From the NCBI GenBank assembly GCA_900318015.1, contig ONJB01000001.1, positions 1 to 64,000 on the forward strand: DNA of 64,000 bases, written 5' to 3'. A program made the translations under genes and the position numbers. The first letter of the stretch is position 1, and each line of letters opens with the position of its first letter. The notes below the pieces were generated by a model. It was not told where the DNA came from, ran no database searches, and saw only the letters and a list, made by a program, of their open reading frames with translations. This document shows, piece by piece, positions 1-8,477 of the stretch. Origin of the DNA: an uncultured Bacteroidales bacterium. GTDB taxonomy: Bacteria > Bacteroidota > Bacteroidia > Bacteroidales > UBA932.

Positions 1-1019
1 GAGAACAGGAAGTAATCGGCCTCTGGGCCGAGAGGGACGGCTGCTGGAGCGACACCCCCGAAGAAGACCAGACACGGAAGGGCTGCCTCCACCGGGCCGA
101 ATGCGACGGCTCGGAAGCCCGCATCTTCTACGACGGCGGGGCGACGGTCCACAAGACGATCGTCGCCGTCCGGTACAACTCGCTGGAACGGTTCCTCGAC
201 AGGGTGGCCATCCACAACGCCATCTTCCCGGAGGCCGCGATGACCATCGACGGCTTCGGCGTCCGCGACTACTCCAACGACCACACGGACTTCTGCGCCA
301 TCGTCAGCCAGCCCTTCATCGAAGGGACCGTCCCCACACAGGAACAGATAGACGAATCCATGCGGGAGCGAGGGCTCAGGGAGCCCTCCTACTCCGCAGG
401 TAGCGGGTTCTACCTCTACGAGACGCCCTCCAGCAGCGTGCTCGTCACCGACGTCCACGACAACAACTGCGTCCTCACCCCCAAGGGCAAGGTCGTGGTG
501 TTCGACTGCGAGGCTATGGTGAACGACGTCGGCGGCTTCGGGGGGAAATACGTCATCCCTCCGCTCCAGTACGACGACGCGTCAGTAAGGTCGATCAAGA
601 ACAAGATCGAGATGGTCACCCCGATCAGCGCGGACAAGGAGTTCGTCCTGGACTCCCTCTCCCCGGAAGGGCGGAAGGACCTCCTCCGGAGACTCTCTTC
701 GCCCGATGTCAAGGCCGTCCCCATCTCCGACGGGGAGCTGAAGGGACACCTTGTCCAGCAGGATCCCGACGACTCGGGAAAGTACATCCTCGCCCTGTCC
801 CCGCAGGTGCAGGCCTACCTGCTCGCCTTCGGACCCAAGCTCGACGACGGCCTCCCCGTCACGGAAAAGGAATGCGCACGCATCCTCGAGGGGAAGCCCT
901 TCGAGAGGGCCGGCGTCCACTACCGCTACGACCTCGACAAGGGCCGGGCGGAGCAGTTCGCGCCCTCTGCGCTCAGGCTCCGCAAAAACATCAAGACCTC
1001 GCAAACGATCAGCCTATAA
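1..1019 (+). CDS. Hypothetical protein, 5' end beyond window
   Basis: The reading frame is open from position 3 at the left edge, so this is the C-terminal 338 residues of a longer protein; a GTG near 204 is internal. It is soluble, acidic and mixed alpha/beta, with no signal peptide or membrane segment and no motif I recognise. The TAA is followed by about 300 nt of leader before the ssb-like gene. Being coding is well supported by GC-rich third positions like those of its neighbours; the function is unknown. Confidence 0.75.
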   Translation, partial: EQEVIGLWAERDGCWSDTPEEDQTRKGCLHRAECDGSEARIFYDGGATVHKTIVAVRYNSLERFLDRVAIHNAIFPEAAMTIDGFGVRDYSNDHTDFCAIVSQPFIEGTVPTQEQIDESMRERGLREPSYSAGSGFYLYETPSSSVLVTDVHDNNCVLTPKGKVVVFDCEAMVNDVGGFGGKYVIPPLQYDDASVRSIKNKIEMVTPISADKEFVLDSLSPEGRKDLLRRLSSPDVKAVPISDGELKGHLVQQDPDDSGKYILALSPQVQAYLLAFGPKLDDGLPVTEKECARILEGKPFERAGVHYRYDLDKGRAEQFAPSALRLRKNIKTSQTISL

Positions 1020-1130
1020 AAAAAAGACAACAGGATAACAACCACATAATAAACAAAAACCTGTCGGCAGACAAAATGAAAATCTCATCTTCCAAGGGAA
1101 AAAACAAGTCAACATCAATCTTTTTTCCCG

Positions 1131-1258
1131 CCTTTTAGCTAAAAGTTTTGACGTGACAAATCCTCACGGATTCTCACAAGTTCGCCCTACGGGTGTCTGG
1201 TCAAAACCTTTTGGCTTTAAGGCTCTCAGAAAGAAGGCCCCCTATGGGCCGTTCTTTC
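1131..1258 (+). promoter_or_regulatory. Structured leader element, copy A
   Basis: The outer stem joins 1137-1152 to 1200-1216 (core AAAAGTTTTGAC with GTCAAAACCTTTT, one bulge). Inside are a hairpin AATCC-TCAC-GGATT (1159-1172) and a second CGCCC-TAC-GGGTG (1183-1195), followed by TCTG. A separate hairpin follows: GAAAGAAGGCCC (1229-1240) with GGGCC and TTCTTTC (1246-1258). The ssb-like ATG is 64 nt on. The 1020-1322 gap holds no gene; apart from this element it is AT-rich with a weak -7-like TAACTTTT near 1300. Confidence 0.6.
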
Positions 1259-1322
1259 AAGAAATAGAGAATAATTCATTATTCATAATCACTTATCTAT
1301 TAACTTTTAATCCTTACTCATC

Positions 1323-1739
1323 ATGGCTAAAGCTAAGAATTACTCCAATTTCGTGGAAGTCGTCGGCAACGTCGCCGTCATCTACCAGAACCCCTCCGAG
1401 AAGAACTTCGGCGAGATGCGGTTCCGTCTCATCAACCATCGCTCCTTCGAAAAGAAAGACGGCACCAAGGGCACCGAGGACACCCCGGTCCCAGTCCTCG
1501 TCAAGAAAGGCCGCCGCTTCGCGAAGCAGGAGGCCATCAAGGTCGGCGCGTTCCTGCGCATCAAGGGTCACCTGGAGGACAACTCCTACAAGGACGAGGC
1601 CGGCGCCTGGCACGGCGGCCTGGAAGTCAACGCCGACAGCATCGAAGTGCTGAAGAAGCGCGAGGACGGCAAGGTCGAGAACGTCGAGACCGGCCAGGTC
1701 GAAGAGATCGAGAACACCGTCGATGTGAGCGAGCAGTAA
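1323..1739 (+). CDS. Single-stranded DNA-binding protein (OB fold), SSB-like 1
   Basis: A 138-residue protein likely to coat single-stranded DNA during replication or after conjugative entry. It reads as one OB-fold, residues about 8-110: an opening strand VEVVGNVAVI, a central basic stretch (VLVKKGRRFAKQEAIKVG), then LRIKGHLEDNSY and a closing LEVNADSIEVL strand. The acidic tail ends in VDVSEQ and lacks the DDDIPF-type tip through which cellular SSBs recruit partners. It heads a block behind leader copy A. The OB-fold call rests on pattern only and sequence divergence is high. Confidence 0.75.
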   Translation: MAKAKNYSNFVEVVGNVAVIYQNPSEKNFGEMRFRLINHRSFEKKDGTKGTEDTPVPVLVKKGRRFAKQEAIKVGAFLRIKGHLEDNSYKDEAGAWHGGLEVNADSIEVLKKREDGKVENVETGQVEEIENTVDVSEQ

Positions 1740-1833
1740 GGCTCCGTCCCAACACCAACCAGAACCACCGGGGGAGGGCAATCAAGCCCTCCCCCTTTCC
1801 GTTCAACCGAAACCCCAAAACACCATCACTGAC

Positions 1834-2262
1834 ATGAAGAGAATCACCCTCATCCTCCCGCTCGTCCTCCTGTCGCTGCTCGCGACCGCCAAGGACGCCG
1901 AGGTCCAGTACCTGGAGGGCCTGCCCCCGGGCACGGTCTTCACCCTTCCCGCCGACGCGGCCCAGGCCTTCGCCGGCGAAATCGCACTCCCCGTGGACAT
2001 GCCGATGGCGGAGACCGCCTCCGTCGTCTTCCTCCACGCTCCTCTCGCCGTCTCCGTCAAGGAAACCACGCACGTCACCGCCACCTTCAGCGAGAGCCTG
2101 GTCTTCCGATCGTGCGCAGCCGAAGAGAAGAATGCCACCGACAACCAGCTTCACCTCAACCGCCCTGCACAGACAGCCTACATGGAACGGCGAAGCGGTC
2201 CTACGCATGACTTCACGCAGTTTCCGGAGGACTACCGCAACTCGCGCTACAGGCGCGGCTGA
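1834..2262 (+). CDS. Hypothetical exported protein
   Basis: 142 residues beginning with a classic signal peptide: MKR, a hydrophobic core (ITLILPLVLLSLL), then an ATA-K cleavage site near residue 19. There is no lipobox, so a periplasmic or secreted protein is expected. The mature part is about 120 residues with no recognised domain and a polar, Arg-rich C-terminus. It sits between the SSB-like and RNase HI genes. Confidence 0.65.
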   Translation: MKRITLILPLVLLSLLATAKDAEVQYLEGLPPGTVFTLPADAAQAFAGEIALPVDMPMAETASVVFLHAPLAVSVKETTHVTATFSESLVFRSCAAEEKNATDNQLHLNRPAQTAYMERRSGPTHDFTQFPEDYRNSRYRRG

Positions 2263-2357
2263 ATGAGAACCTCGTGGGACGAGGGGCGTCCCCACCAATC
2301 AACCAGACAAAACGATAACGCGGGGCGGTCGCAAGGCCGCCCCAAACATTTTCAGCA

Positions 2358-3080
2358 ATGAGACACATCAACATCTACACGGACGGGGCCTGCAAGAACA
2401 ATCCCGGTCCCGGCGGCTACGGCTGGGTCATCGTCGAGAACGACAAGGTGGCCGAAGTGTCCAACGCCCCCGGCTTCAGGAAAACCACGAACAACCGGAT
2501 GGAGATCCGTGCCGTTTTCTTCGCTCTCTCGAGAATCCGCGAACTGGCCAAAGAAAGTAGAGATACCGACGTCAAGGTCACTGTCTACTCCGACTCCCAG
2601 CTCGTCGTAAACACGATCGAGAAAGGCTACGCCCGAAAGAAGAACAAGGACCTGTGGGACATGGTGGACAACGTCCTCCTCGCCCTAAAGGACATGAACG
2701 TATCCGTCTCCTTCAACTGGGTCAAGGGACACGCGGACAACCCGTATAACAACCTCGCGGATCAGCTCGCGGTCAAGGCTTCCCTCCGAGCGGACTCATG
2801 CGACACCGTTTACGAGGAGATCTGCCGCGAGGAAACGCGGCTCGCCCGTCCGGTCGCCGAGCACATCCCCGAACCCGAGATCGTGGACGTCCGTTTCTGC
2901 AACGTACGCGACAGGAAGAACCGCAGAATCGAGGTCCTCCTGACCAACGGGACGGTCGTCAACATCATTCCGACCTGCGCCGGCTTCGCCCAGACGGAAT
3001 GCACGGCGGACGAGTCCCGCATCACGGTCGACATCGCGTGGAAGTACGTCGGCTGGCTCAACGGCCGAGCCGACCTTTAG
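2358..3080 (+). CDS. rnhA: Ribonuclease HI with a C-terminal extension
   Basis: 240 residues. The first 150 are a canonical RNase HI, which cuts the RNA strand of RNA:DNA hybrids such as primers and R-loops. The carboxylates are all present: D9 (YTDGACKNNPGPGGYG), E49 (NNRMEI), D79 (YSDSQ) and D135 (NNLAD), with the flexible-loop histidine H125 in KGHADN. The usual family length is about 150, so roughly 80 extra residues (160-240) form an unrecognised, probably beta-rich domain (VEVLLTNGTVVNIIP-like strands). It is followed by a strong terminator-like hairpin. Confidence 0.93.
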   Translation: MRHINIYTDGACKNNPGPGGYGWVIVENDKVAEVSNAPGFRKTTNNRMEIRAVFFALSRIRELAKESRDTDVKVTVYSDSQLVVNTIEKGYARKKNKDLWDMVDNVLLALKDMNVSVSFNWVKGHADNPYNNLADQLAVKASLRADSCDTVYEEICREETRLARPVAEHIPEPEIVDVRFCNVRDRKNRRIEVLLTNGTVVNIIPTCAGFAQTECTADESRITVDIAWKYVGWLNGRADL

Positions 3081-3189
3081 ACGTCTCGGCGACCGCGGAC
3101 GCCTCCTTCGACTTGCTGCCGGTTCTCGGCGTGGTTTATCATCACAGGGGCCGCCGGACGCGGCCGACGCCCCTTTCAACGACAATCCA

Positions 3190-3221
3190 GGGCGGAACCC
3201 TCACGGGCTCCGCCCTTTTTT
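3190..3221 (+). terminator. Intrinsic terminator after the RNase HI gene
   Basis: GGGCGGAACCC (3190-3200) pairs with GGGCTCCGCCC (3205-3215) around a TCAC loop with one internal mismatch, and runs straight into six T residues (3216-3221). This is a textbook rho-independent form. The rest of the 3081-3497 gap holds leader copy B and no gene. Confidence 0.75.
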
Positions 3222-3342
3222 CATGTCCACGGCGGTCATCATCCCGCCCATGATCCGGCCCTCCTCCCCGCTTCCTCACCGGGCCGGACCCACCCTAACA
3301 GAAGAATACCAGAAACAAATCCAACCTTTCCCTCCGCTTTTT

Positions 3343-3463
3343 CCCCGCTCCTCGAAAAAACCTCGCAGAGGCGACGTTCCCTTACGGTCCGCCCTACGGG
3401 GGTTTTGTTCTGCGGCCGGGGAGAGGCGTCTCCCAGACCGGGAGGCGCATTGCTGCCTCCCGG
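3343..3463 (+). promoter_or_regulatory. Structured leader element, copy B
   Basis: The outer stem has two segments: CCCCG (3343-3347) with CGGGG (3417-3421), and CGCAGA (3364-3369) with TCTGCG (3409-3414). Inside are a CTCGAAA stretch and a CCGCCC-TAC-GGGGG hairpin (about 3389-3402), followed by TTCTG. The separate downstream hairpin is CCGGGAGGC (3438-3446) with GCCTCCCGG (3455-3463), nine perfect pairs. The ATG of the next gene is 34 nt further on. Confidence 0.55.
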
Positions 3464-3497
3464 AAAGAAGTAAAACCATATCAAAAACCATCCGAAA

Positions 3498-3665
3498 ATG
3501 GCCAAGAGAAAATATCACTACGAATGGGCCGCCTATACGGACAACCTCTGTTACGGCAGGGTCTTCCTCGCCAGGGGCAGGAACCGCGACATCGTGGCCT
3601 TCCAGGCTCACAACGCGAAGAAGGGATGTTTCGTCATCAACAGGGAACGCGTCTATGAAGACTGA
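3498..3665 (+). CDS. Small hypothetical protein (55 aa)
   Basis: Translates to a 55-residue, basic and aromatic-rich protein starting MAKRKYHYEWAAY and ending NRERVYED. The ATG follows an A-rich run, as at other starts here, and its end overlaps the next start by 11 nt, which supports translational coupling. No domain is recognised. Confidence 0.55.
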   Translation: MAKRKYHYEWAAYTDNLCYGRVFLARGRNRDIVAFQAHNAKKGCFVINRERVYED

Positions 3666-4476
3666 CACCGACTTCCGCACGGCCGTGACCACCGAGGCGG
3701 CCGAGACGCTCCGCCTGATGAACATCATCGCCTCGCTCGGGGGCGTCGCCCACATCGCCGACAAGTGCATCAAGGTCTCCGGCAAGACCGCTTCCGGAGA
3801 GACCCTCACGCTCCACGCGGAGGCCGTCAGCATCCTTCTCGGGGAGACTCCGACCGTACACCTCGAAAGAGGCTGGTCCTGCGGCTGGGACGAACTGTCG
3901 CAAGACGAGAAAGACGCCGTCGCCGAAGCGGTCGCCCGCCCCTGGCGGACCCCCGCCGGCATCGACACCGAAGACGAGGCCCTCCTCGCGGAGGCGTACC
4001 TCCACCGCCGTCGCAACATCCAGTTCATCTCCAGCAACGGCGACCTGGACGCGACGGACTTCGAGAGGATGCGAGCCACCCGCGCCCTCGTAGAGGCCGC
4101 ACGCTCCTTCCCCGACGGAACGCCGAAGCCCCTTCCCGGGGACACGGTCTACGGTTCCTATTACGAAGGCAGCCATCCGTTCGAGCACGGGATGCTCGAC
4201 ACCCCCTATCCCTGGCAGGAAGAGGAAGGGTTCCTCCTGCTCTGCGCTCAGCCCTACTCGCCCTTCACGTCGCCCTCCGAAAAGAAGAAGGAAGGCTACT
4301 GCCTCTCGACCTCCGGTGGACCGTTCTTCCGCATCAAGCCCGAACACCTCGAGTACGACGGCACGGAGCAGCGCATGTTCACCGTGTGGGGGCACAACGG
4401 AGCCTGCGCCAACGGGGCGCTGCGCTTCCCCGTGACCGTCAACCGCTGGCGGCTCAGCCCCGAGGCTGGAATCTGA
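3655..4476 (+). CDS. Hypothetical protein (273 aa)
   Basis: I chose the ATG at 3655 because it overlaps the preceding small gene by 11 nt; the open frame continues upstream to 3223, but that part is low-complexity and contains leader copy B. The protein is soluble. It has an N-terminal helical part, a LHRRRNIQFI segment near residue 118, and a C-terminal half rich in Pro, Tyr and Phe. No family is recognised. Confidence 0.65.
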   Translation: MKTDTDFRTAVTTEAAETLRLMNIIASLGGVAHIADKCIKVSGKTASGETLTLHAEAVSILLGETPTVHLERGWSCGWDELSQDEKDAVAEAVARPWRTPAGIDTEDEALLAEAYLHRRRNIQFISSNGDLDATDFERMRATRALVEAARSFPDGTPKPLPGDTVYGSYYEGSHPFEHGMLDTPYPWQEEEGFLLLCAQPYSPFTSPSEKKKEGYCLSTSGGPFFRIKPEHLEYDGTEQRMFTVWGHNGACANGALRFPVTVNRWRLSPEAGI

Positions 4477-4498
4477 TGAACCTTAGCATCGAACAAAG

Positions 4499-4927
4499 AT
4501 GAACAACAAGAGAAACACCATCCACACCATCGTCGCCTCGGCCTTTCTTAGCCCGGTGATGCGTTACATCAAGGGTGAGTTCATGGTCGCCGTGCGCGGC
4601 TACCTCCGTCCTGACGCAAAGGACGACGCCCTCTTCTCGAAGGCCGAAAACGCGGCCCGTGAGGCCATTGAAAGCGTCCTGATGGAGGAAGAGCCCTCCG
4701 CGCCGAGAAAACTCATCCAGAGCGCCCTTGAGGCCATCAGAGCGGCCAAATCCGGCGACTACTGGCCGTACCGAAGCCCGAACCCCTGCTCGACCGAAAT
4801 GGCGCTCAAGAACGCCATCGACCAGGCGGAAAGCCGCCTGGAAGCGGCGCTCGGCCTGCACGACACCCTCGACAGTGGCGACGGTCTCACCTCGCCGCCC
4901 AGCATCCACATCCAGCAGCTCAAGTAG
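4499..4927 (+). CDS. Hypothetical helical protein (142 aa)
   Basis: Predominantly alpha-helical by composition (AENAAREAIESVLMEEE; IDQAESRLEAALGL). There is no signal peptide or known motif. It lies two nt before the next ATG in a five-gene run ending at the DNA methyltransferase. Confidence 0.6.
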   Translation: MNNKRNTIHTIVASAFLSPVMRYIKGEFMVAVRGYLRPDAKDDALFSKAENAAREAIESVLMEEEPSAPRKLIQSALEAIRAAKSGDYWPYRSPNPCSTEMALKNAIDQAESRLEAALGLHDTLDSGDGLTSPPSIHIQQLK

Positions 4928-4929
4928 CC

Positions 4930-5190
4930 ATGTACAAAGTAATCGCTTCCGGCGTGTTCGAAGGGGAGCCCTTCTCCGCCGAGACGAAACCGAAAAAGAC
5001 CCGGGAGGCCGCACGACGGCTGATGAGAAAGCTGGTCCGCGAGACCGAAGAGGCCAACGACTACCAAAGTCCCGATAACTGCGGCGAGGACGACTTCGAG
5101 AAAAGCATCGCCGTCAGTCCCGACTGCCACAGATACGAGTTCAACGACATGTCGGACGACTACCTCCAGTGGGACGTCGTACCGGCGTAG
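4930..5190 (+). CDS. Hypothetical protein (86 aa)
   Basis: Opens with a beta strand (MYKVIASGVFEGEPF) followed by an arginine-rich helix (REAARRLMRKLVRE), suggesting a small alpha/beta fold. Its acidic C-terminus contains two cysteines (NCGED, PDCHR). No family is recognised. It starts two nt after the previous stop. Confidence 0.6.
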   Translation: MYKVIASGVFEGEPFSAETKPKKTREAARRLMRKLVRETEEANDYQSPDNCGEDDFEKSIAVSPDCHRYEFNDMSDDYLQWDVVPA

Positions 5191-5203
5191 AAACAGCAAG
5201 ACC

Positions 5204-5596
5204 ATGAAGACATACAAGGTACACGTCGTCTACGGCTCCAGGGAAGACATCCAGGCGCTCGCGGACATCCTCGCAAGGCACGAAATCGCCTTCTCCTTCT
5301 CGGGCGAATACGTCTACGGGAGCCATCCCTTCGACGCATTCATCAAGGAACACGTACCGCTGAAAATCGCCACCAGGCTCCGGCCCTGCATCGAACGCTG
5401 GGCGGAGAGCTGCGGGAACTACGAGGTCCTCGAGGACTCCGACACGGAATTCACGATCCGCAACACCGACGGCCTCGTCATCAAGGCCAGGACCGCCCCG
5501 CTCTATACGGAGAGGATGAGGGAGTTCCTGAAGAAGGCCCTGGAAGCCCTCGGGGTACACTACTACGAAAACGGCCGCGCCGGTCAGACAGAGTAA
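5204..5596 (+). CDS. Hypothetical protein (130 aa)
   Basis: N-terminal strand-helix pattern MKTYKVHVVYGSREDIQALADIL suggests a ferredoxin-like beta-alpha unit. The C-terminus is a long helix. No catalytic motif is visible. It is closely spaced with both neighbours. Confidence 0.6.
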   Translation: MKTYKVHVVYGSREDIQALADILARHEIAFSFSGEYVYGSHPFDAFIKEHVPLKIATRLRPCIERWAESCGNYEVLEDSDTEFTIRNTDGLVIKARTAPLYTERMREFLKKALEALGVHYYENGRAGQTE

Positions 5597-5599
5597 GCC

Positions 5600-5956
5600 A
5601 TGAGACAGAAATCCAAAAAAGATATCGAGGACATCGCCTTCCGGGCGCTCCGGGAGCACTCCGACAGGAGCCTTCTCAGCAACAAGTGCATCGACTGCTA
5701 CGTCCAGGGCTTCCAGAAGAGTCAGGACATGCAGCAGAAAGTCCTTGACAGCCTCCCCGGTCGCATCGACGACTGGATGGAATCCCTCAAGGACCGCATC
5801 AAGCACCTCGACGACTGCGCCGGCTACAGCGGCAGGGCGCCGAGCGAAGACGAAACGGCCGAGTCTCAAGTCCTCGGCGAAATCTTCCACGCCCTCTCGA
5901 CCATCAAAGAGGGCGACTCCTTCAAGAAATACATCGAAACCACCCAAAAGAAATAA
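5600..5956 (+). CDS. Hypothetical helical protein (118 aa)
   Basis: Almost wholly helical and charged, with a CIDCY motif near residue 30 and a possible coiled-coil (QQKVLDSLPGRIDDWMESL). It starts three nt after the previous stop and ends two nt before the methyltransferase ATG, so it is part of that transcription unit. Function unknown. Confidence 0.6.
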   Translation: MRQKSKKDIEDIAFRALREHSDRSLLSNKCIDCYVQGFQKSQDMQQKVLDSLPGRIDDWMESLKDRIKHLDDCAGYSGRAPSEDETAESQVLGEIFHALSTIKEGDSFKKYIETTQKK

Positions 5957-5958
5957 CA

Positions 5959-6867
5959 ATGCAAAGCATCGTTTCATATCCCGAGCGCGGACCTTATGGC
6001 CGCTCCGACTATCGCGGCAACTGCACCGGACTGCTCATCAAGGACCTCATCAAGCAGTACCATCTCAAAGGCCTTTCCGACTTCATGGTGGGCTCCGGCA
6101 CCACCGAGGACGTGGTCCGGGAGGCCGGTATCAGAGGAACCTTCGCAGACCTGAACCGGGGTTACGACATGCTGTCGATGGACATCCCGGAAAGGGCTGA
6201 AGCGGTCTATTTTCATCCACCATATGGGGGTATGATTACCTATTCCAATGTCATGTACTCGGCCTCCGATGTCGAAAAAAAGACGGGCCTGCCTGCTGAA
6301 ACCATCCTTGCCAACGACCTGAGCCGCTGCAAGGATTGGGACGATTTCATCAAGAAGCTCAACTACTGCGTGCTCAAACAGTTCAGCGCCCTCGAGAAAG
6401 GCGGCCGCATGTTCATGCTGGTTGGCGACTGGAAACAGAAAGGACGCCTGTATTCCATGGTCTGCGACATCCTCAAACCCGGCACGCTCGAACAAATCAT
6501 CATCAAAGCCCAGCACAACACCTGGTCCGGTCGCCAGTCCTACTCGGGCAACTTTGTGCCGGTTGTGCATGAGTATCTCCTGGTCTGTCGCAAAGATACG
6601 GACCTCATCGTCCCTGTCTCCTGGGGTGTGTCGAAGGAATACGACATGCGCTCCTTCGGCGACCAGAGCTGGCGCGACCTCGTCTACTCCGTCATCCAGG
6701 ACAACGGTGGCCGGATGTCCCTGCAGGAGCTGTACGACGCCCTGAAGGACTCCGCCAAGGCCAAGCGCAACGCCCACTGGCAGGAGAAGGTCCGCCAGAC
6801 GGTCCAGAACAACAAGAATTTTGTCCGCACGGAGCGGGGATGCTACGCCCTCGCCCCTGCTGCCTGA
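5959..6867 (+). CDS. DNA N4/N6 methyltransferase with C-terminal winged helix
   Basis: 302 residues. The SAM-binding motif is FMVGSGTTEDV (about 47-57) and the catalytic motif is FHPPYGGM (about 92-99), where the common D/N/S of DPPY is His. Both are typical of amino-methyltransferases acting on adenine or cytosine in DNA. Residues about 230-300 (YSVIQDNGGRMSLQELYDAL, then RGCYAL) look like a winged helix-turn-helix for DNA recognition. No restriction partner lies nearby, so it may be an orphan methylase protecting the element or regulating expression. It ends a compact operon. Confidence 0.82.
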   Translation: MQSIVSYPERGPYGRSDYRGNCTGLLIKDLIKQYHLKGLSDFMVGSGTTEDVVREAGIRGTFADLNRGYDMLSMDIPERAEAVYFHPPYGGMITYSNVMYSASDVEKKTGLPAETILANDLSRCKDWDDFIKKLNYCVLKQFSALEKGGRMFMLVGDWKQKGRLYSMVCDILKPGTLEQIIIKAQHNTWSGRQSYSGNFVPVVHEYLLVCRKDTDLIVPVSWGVSKEYDMRSFGDQSWRDLVYSVIQDNGGRMSLQELYDALKDSAKAKRNAHWQEKVRQTVQNNKNFVRTERGCYALAPAA

Positions 6868-6875
6868 CAACTTAC

Positions 6876-7000
6876 GGAAGGGGACTGGAGACAGGAACAT
6901 AGGAGATGCGTCAACGATGGGGACACCCAATGCGCAGTGCGCAATGCGCCGGGTGCGTCTCCGGCTCGGATTCGCCAGGCACACCGTCCCGTCCCCTTCC
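6876..7000 (+). promoter_or_regulatory. Long nested dyad before 7,020 (variant leader)
   Basis: GGAAGGGGAC (6876-6885) pairs perfectly with GTCCCCTTCC (6991-7000). Within it GGAGA (6902-6906) pairs with TCTCC (6958-6962), CACCC with GGGTG, and TGCGC-AGT-GCGCA forms the tip (6931-6943). It is one long nested arm rather than the outer-stem-plus-separate-hairpin plan of the other leaders, but it holds the same place, 19 nt before a gene block. Confidence 0.5.
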
Positions 7001-7019
7001 TTTCTCAAAAGCAACCGGC

Positions 7020-7829
7020 ATGAAAGAATTTGAAAACGTCATCCTCGACATCCTGAAGAGACTCGGCGTCGACGGATCCATCAACAGAAACAACCGCTGC
7101 GTCAATTCCGTGACGACGCTTCCGGCGACCGTCCACGGCACCACGCTCATCGTCAACGCCTGCGACTTCGGCGAGACCTGCCGAATCGACATCGACTTCC
7201 GCCTTCCGGAAGGCTCGGTCGAGGCACAGACGTTCATGGACCACTGCGCCGAAATCGAACACACCGCGAAGAACCATCACGGCGAATACGCCTACGGTCC
7301 GTCGTATCCCAACTGGGTGTCCGAACTCAAGGCCAAACAGACGTTCGCGTACTGCGGCGGCGACTGGCACGACTTCTTCTACGTGCGTTCAGAACGCTAC
7401 CCGACCCCCTGCCTGCAAGAGGCCGCGGACAACGCCGTTGGCCTGGCCCGGCAGTTCGCCGACCACCTCGCCGACCTCTCCACGATGCGGTACTGGAAGC
7501 CGGAAGACGAGGAGGTCGCCCAGAAAGCCAAGGAAATCATCGAGAACGCTGACCTGTACGAAAGCGACTTCGACAGGGAGGAACGTTCCCATTGGCTCGT
7601 AGACCGCAATTCCTTCATCAAGGGATGGTTCATGCCGTTCAACGACCGGGGGAGGGGGACGTTCGACACCGTCTGGCCGTCAAGCCTCGACTACGCCGCC
7701 AGGTCCATGGGCCTCCCGGGCAGCTTCGAATACGCCGTCAGCTGCCTCGTCCTGCAGAACCCGCAGTACATCGCCAAGGCCAGGAAGGCCTGCGTGATAA
7801 GAACGGAGACCCGAACCGTCCGCCTCTGA
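7020..7829 (+). CDS. Hypothetical protein (269 aa)
   Basis: The ATG at 7020 is preferred over an in-frame ATG at 6906, which would lie inside the dyad. The protein begins MKEFENVILDILKRLG and has many aromatic residues and His/Cys (CGGDWHDFFYV; DHCAEIEH), which might bind metal. The C-terminal third (SFEYAVSCLVLQNPQYIAKA) is helical. No family is recognised. Confidence 0.65.
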   Translation: MKEFENVILDILKRLGVDGSINRNNRCVNSVTTLPATVHGTTLIVNACDFGETCRIDIDFRLPEGSVEAQTFMDHCAEIEHTAKNHHGEYAYGPSYPNWVSELKAKQTFAYCGGDWHDFFYVRSERYPTPCLQEAADNAVGLARQFADHLADLSTMRYWKPEDEEVAQKAKEIIENADLYESDFDREERSHWLVDRNSFIKGWFMPFNDRGRGTFDTVWPSSLDYAARSMGLPGSFEYAVSCLVLQNPQYIAKARKACVIRTETRTVRL

Positions 7830-7848
7830 ACCGACAACACTATTCACC

Positions 7849-8181
7849 ATGGGAAAGAATGTAACCGTCACCGTCGTGGTCGACAAGAAATACCTGAAAG
7901 ACTACGGCGAGAAGAAATACTACGTATTCTACGAGAACTGGCCGCTGTTCCATTTCGTCAACCGCTTCAAGGGGAAGTGGCTGTTCTGGTACCGCAACGG
8001 CGGAGAGTTGAACAAGCCCTTCGCCAAGATAGACTCCGCGACCGTACCCAAGGAACAGATACGCAACCTCGCCCACGCCCTCGCCACCATCTTCCTGAGA
8101 GGGGAGACCATCGACGAGCTCGTCATCGAGGGCGCGAGGATAACCGTCAACAAAGATGCCGAAGACTATCCCGAACAGTGA
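7849..8181 (+). CDS. Hypothetical protein (110 aa)
   Basis: Rich in Lys and Tyr/Trp in the first half (YGEKKYYVFYENWPLFHFV; KGKWLFWYRNGG), with an amphipathic helix afterwards. The pattern suggests a small beta-rich fold. Its 3' end overlaps the next gene by 26 nt. Confidence 0.6.
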   Translation: MGKNVTVTVVVDKKYLKDYGEKKYYVFYENWPLFHFVNRFKGKWLFWYRNGGELNKPFAKIDSATVPKEQIRNLAHALATIFLRGETIDELVIEGARITVNKDAEDYPEQ

Positions 8182-8464
8182 ACCGGCGGCACCCTCCGGA
8201 GCGAGGGTGCTGTACAACACCTACCATTACGAGGACGGCCCAAAGAACAGGTACGGCAACATCCCCCAAACCCTTGTCAACCAGACACGCGAGAGGCGGT
8301 TCCCCTCCGCCGTGGAGGCCTCCCTGTTCCTCGACCGCCTCAAGGAGGACTTCTGCGACACCGACGGAGCCCGCGTGCTCTTCGCTCACGCGGAGCGTCT
8401 CGTCTCCACGCTCCTGGGACAGTCTTGGAAAAGATTCAGAACCATCGAAAACCTCAGTCTCTGA
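8156..8464 (+). CDS. Hypothetical protein (102 aa)
   Basis: Overlaps the previous gene by 26 nt in another frame, indicating coupled translation. It is polar, with a C-terminal helical half (RVLFAHAERLVSTLLGQSWKRF). Function unknown. Confidence 0.55.
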   Translation: MPKTIPNSEPAAPSGARVLYNTYHYEDGPKNRYGNIPQTLVNQTRERRFPSAVEASLFLDRLKEDFCDTDGARVLFAHAERLVSTLLGQSWKRFRTIENLSL

Positions 8465-8477
8465 CGTACCGCGACCT

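Noticed and set aside
204-1019. GTG at 204 as the start of the first gene
   Set aside because: The same frame is open and protein-like from position 3, so the gene begins outside the window.
3223-3654. Upstream extension of the 273-residue protein to 3223
   Set aside because: The extra 144 residues are low-complexity and would be read through a terminator-flanking leader; the ATG at 3655 is coupled to the upstream small gene.
6906-7019. Upstream ATG at 6906 for the 269-residue protein
   Set aside because: It lies inside the long dyad and gives an Arg/Pro-rich start unlike the rest; the ATG at 7020 is after the dyad.
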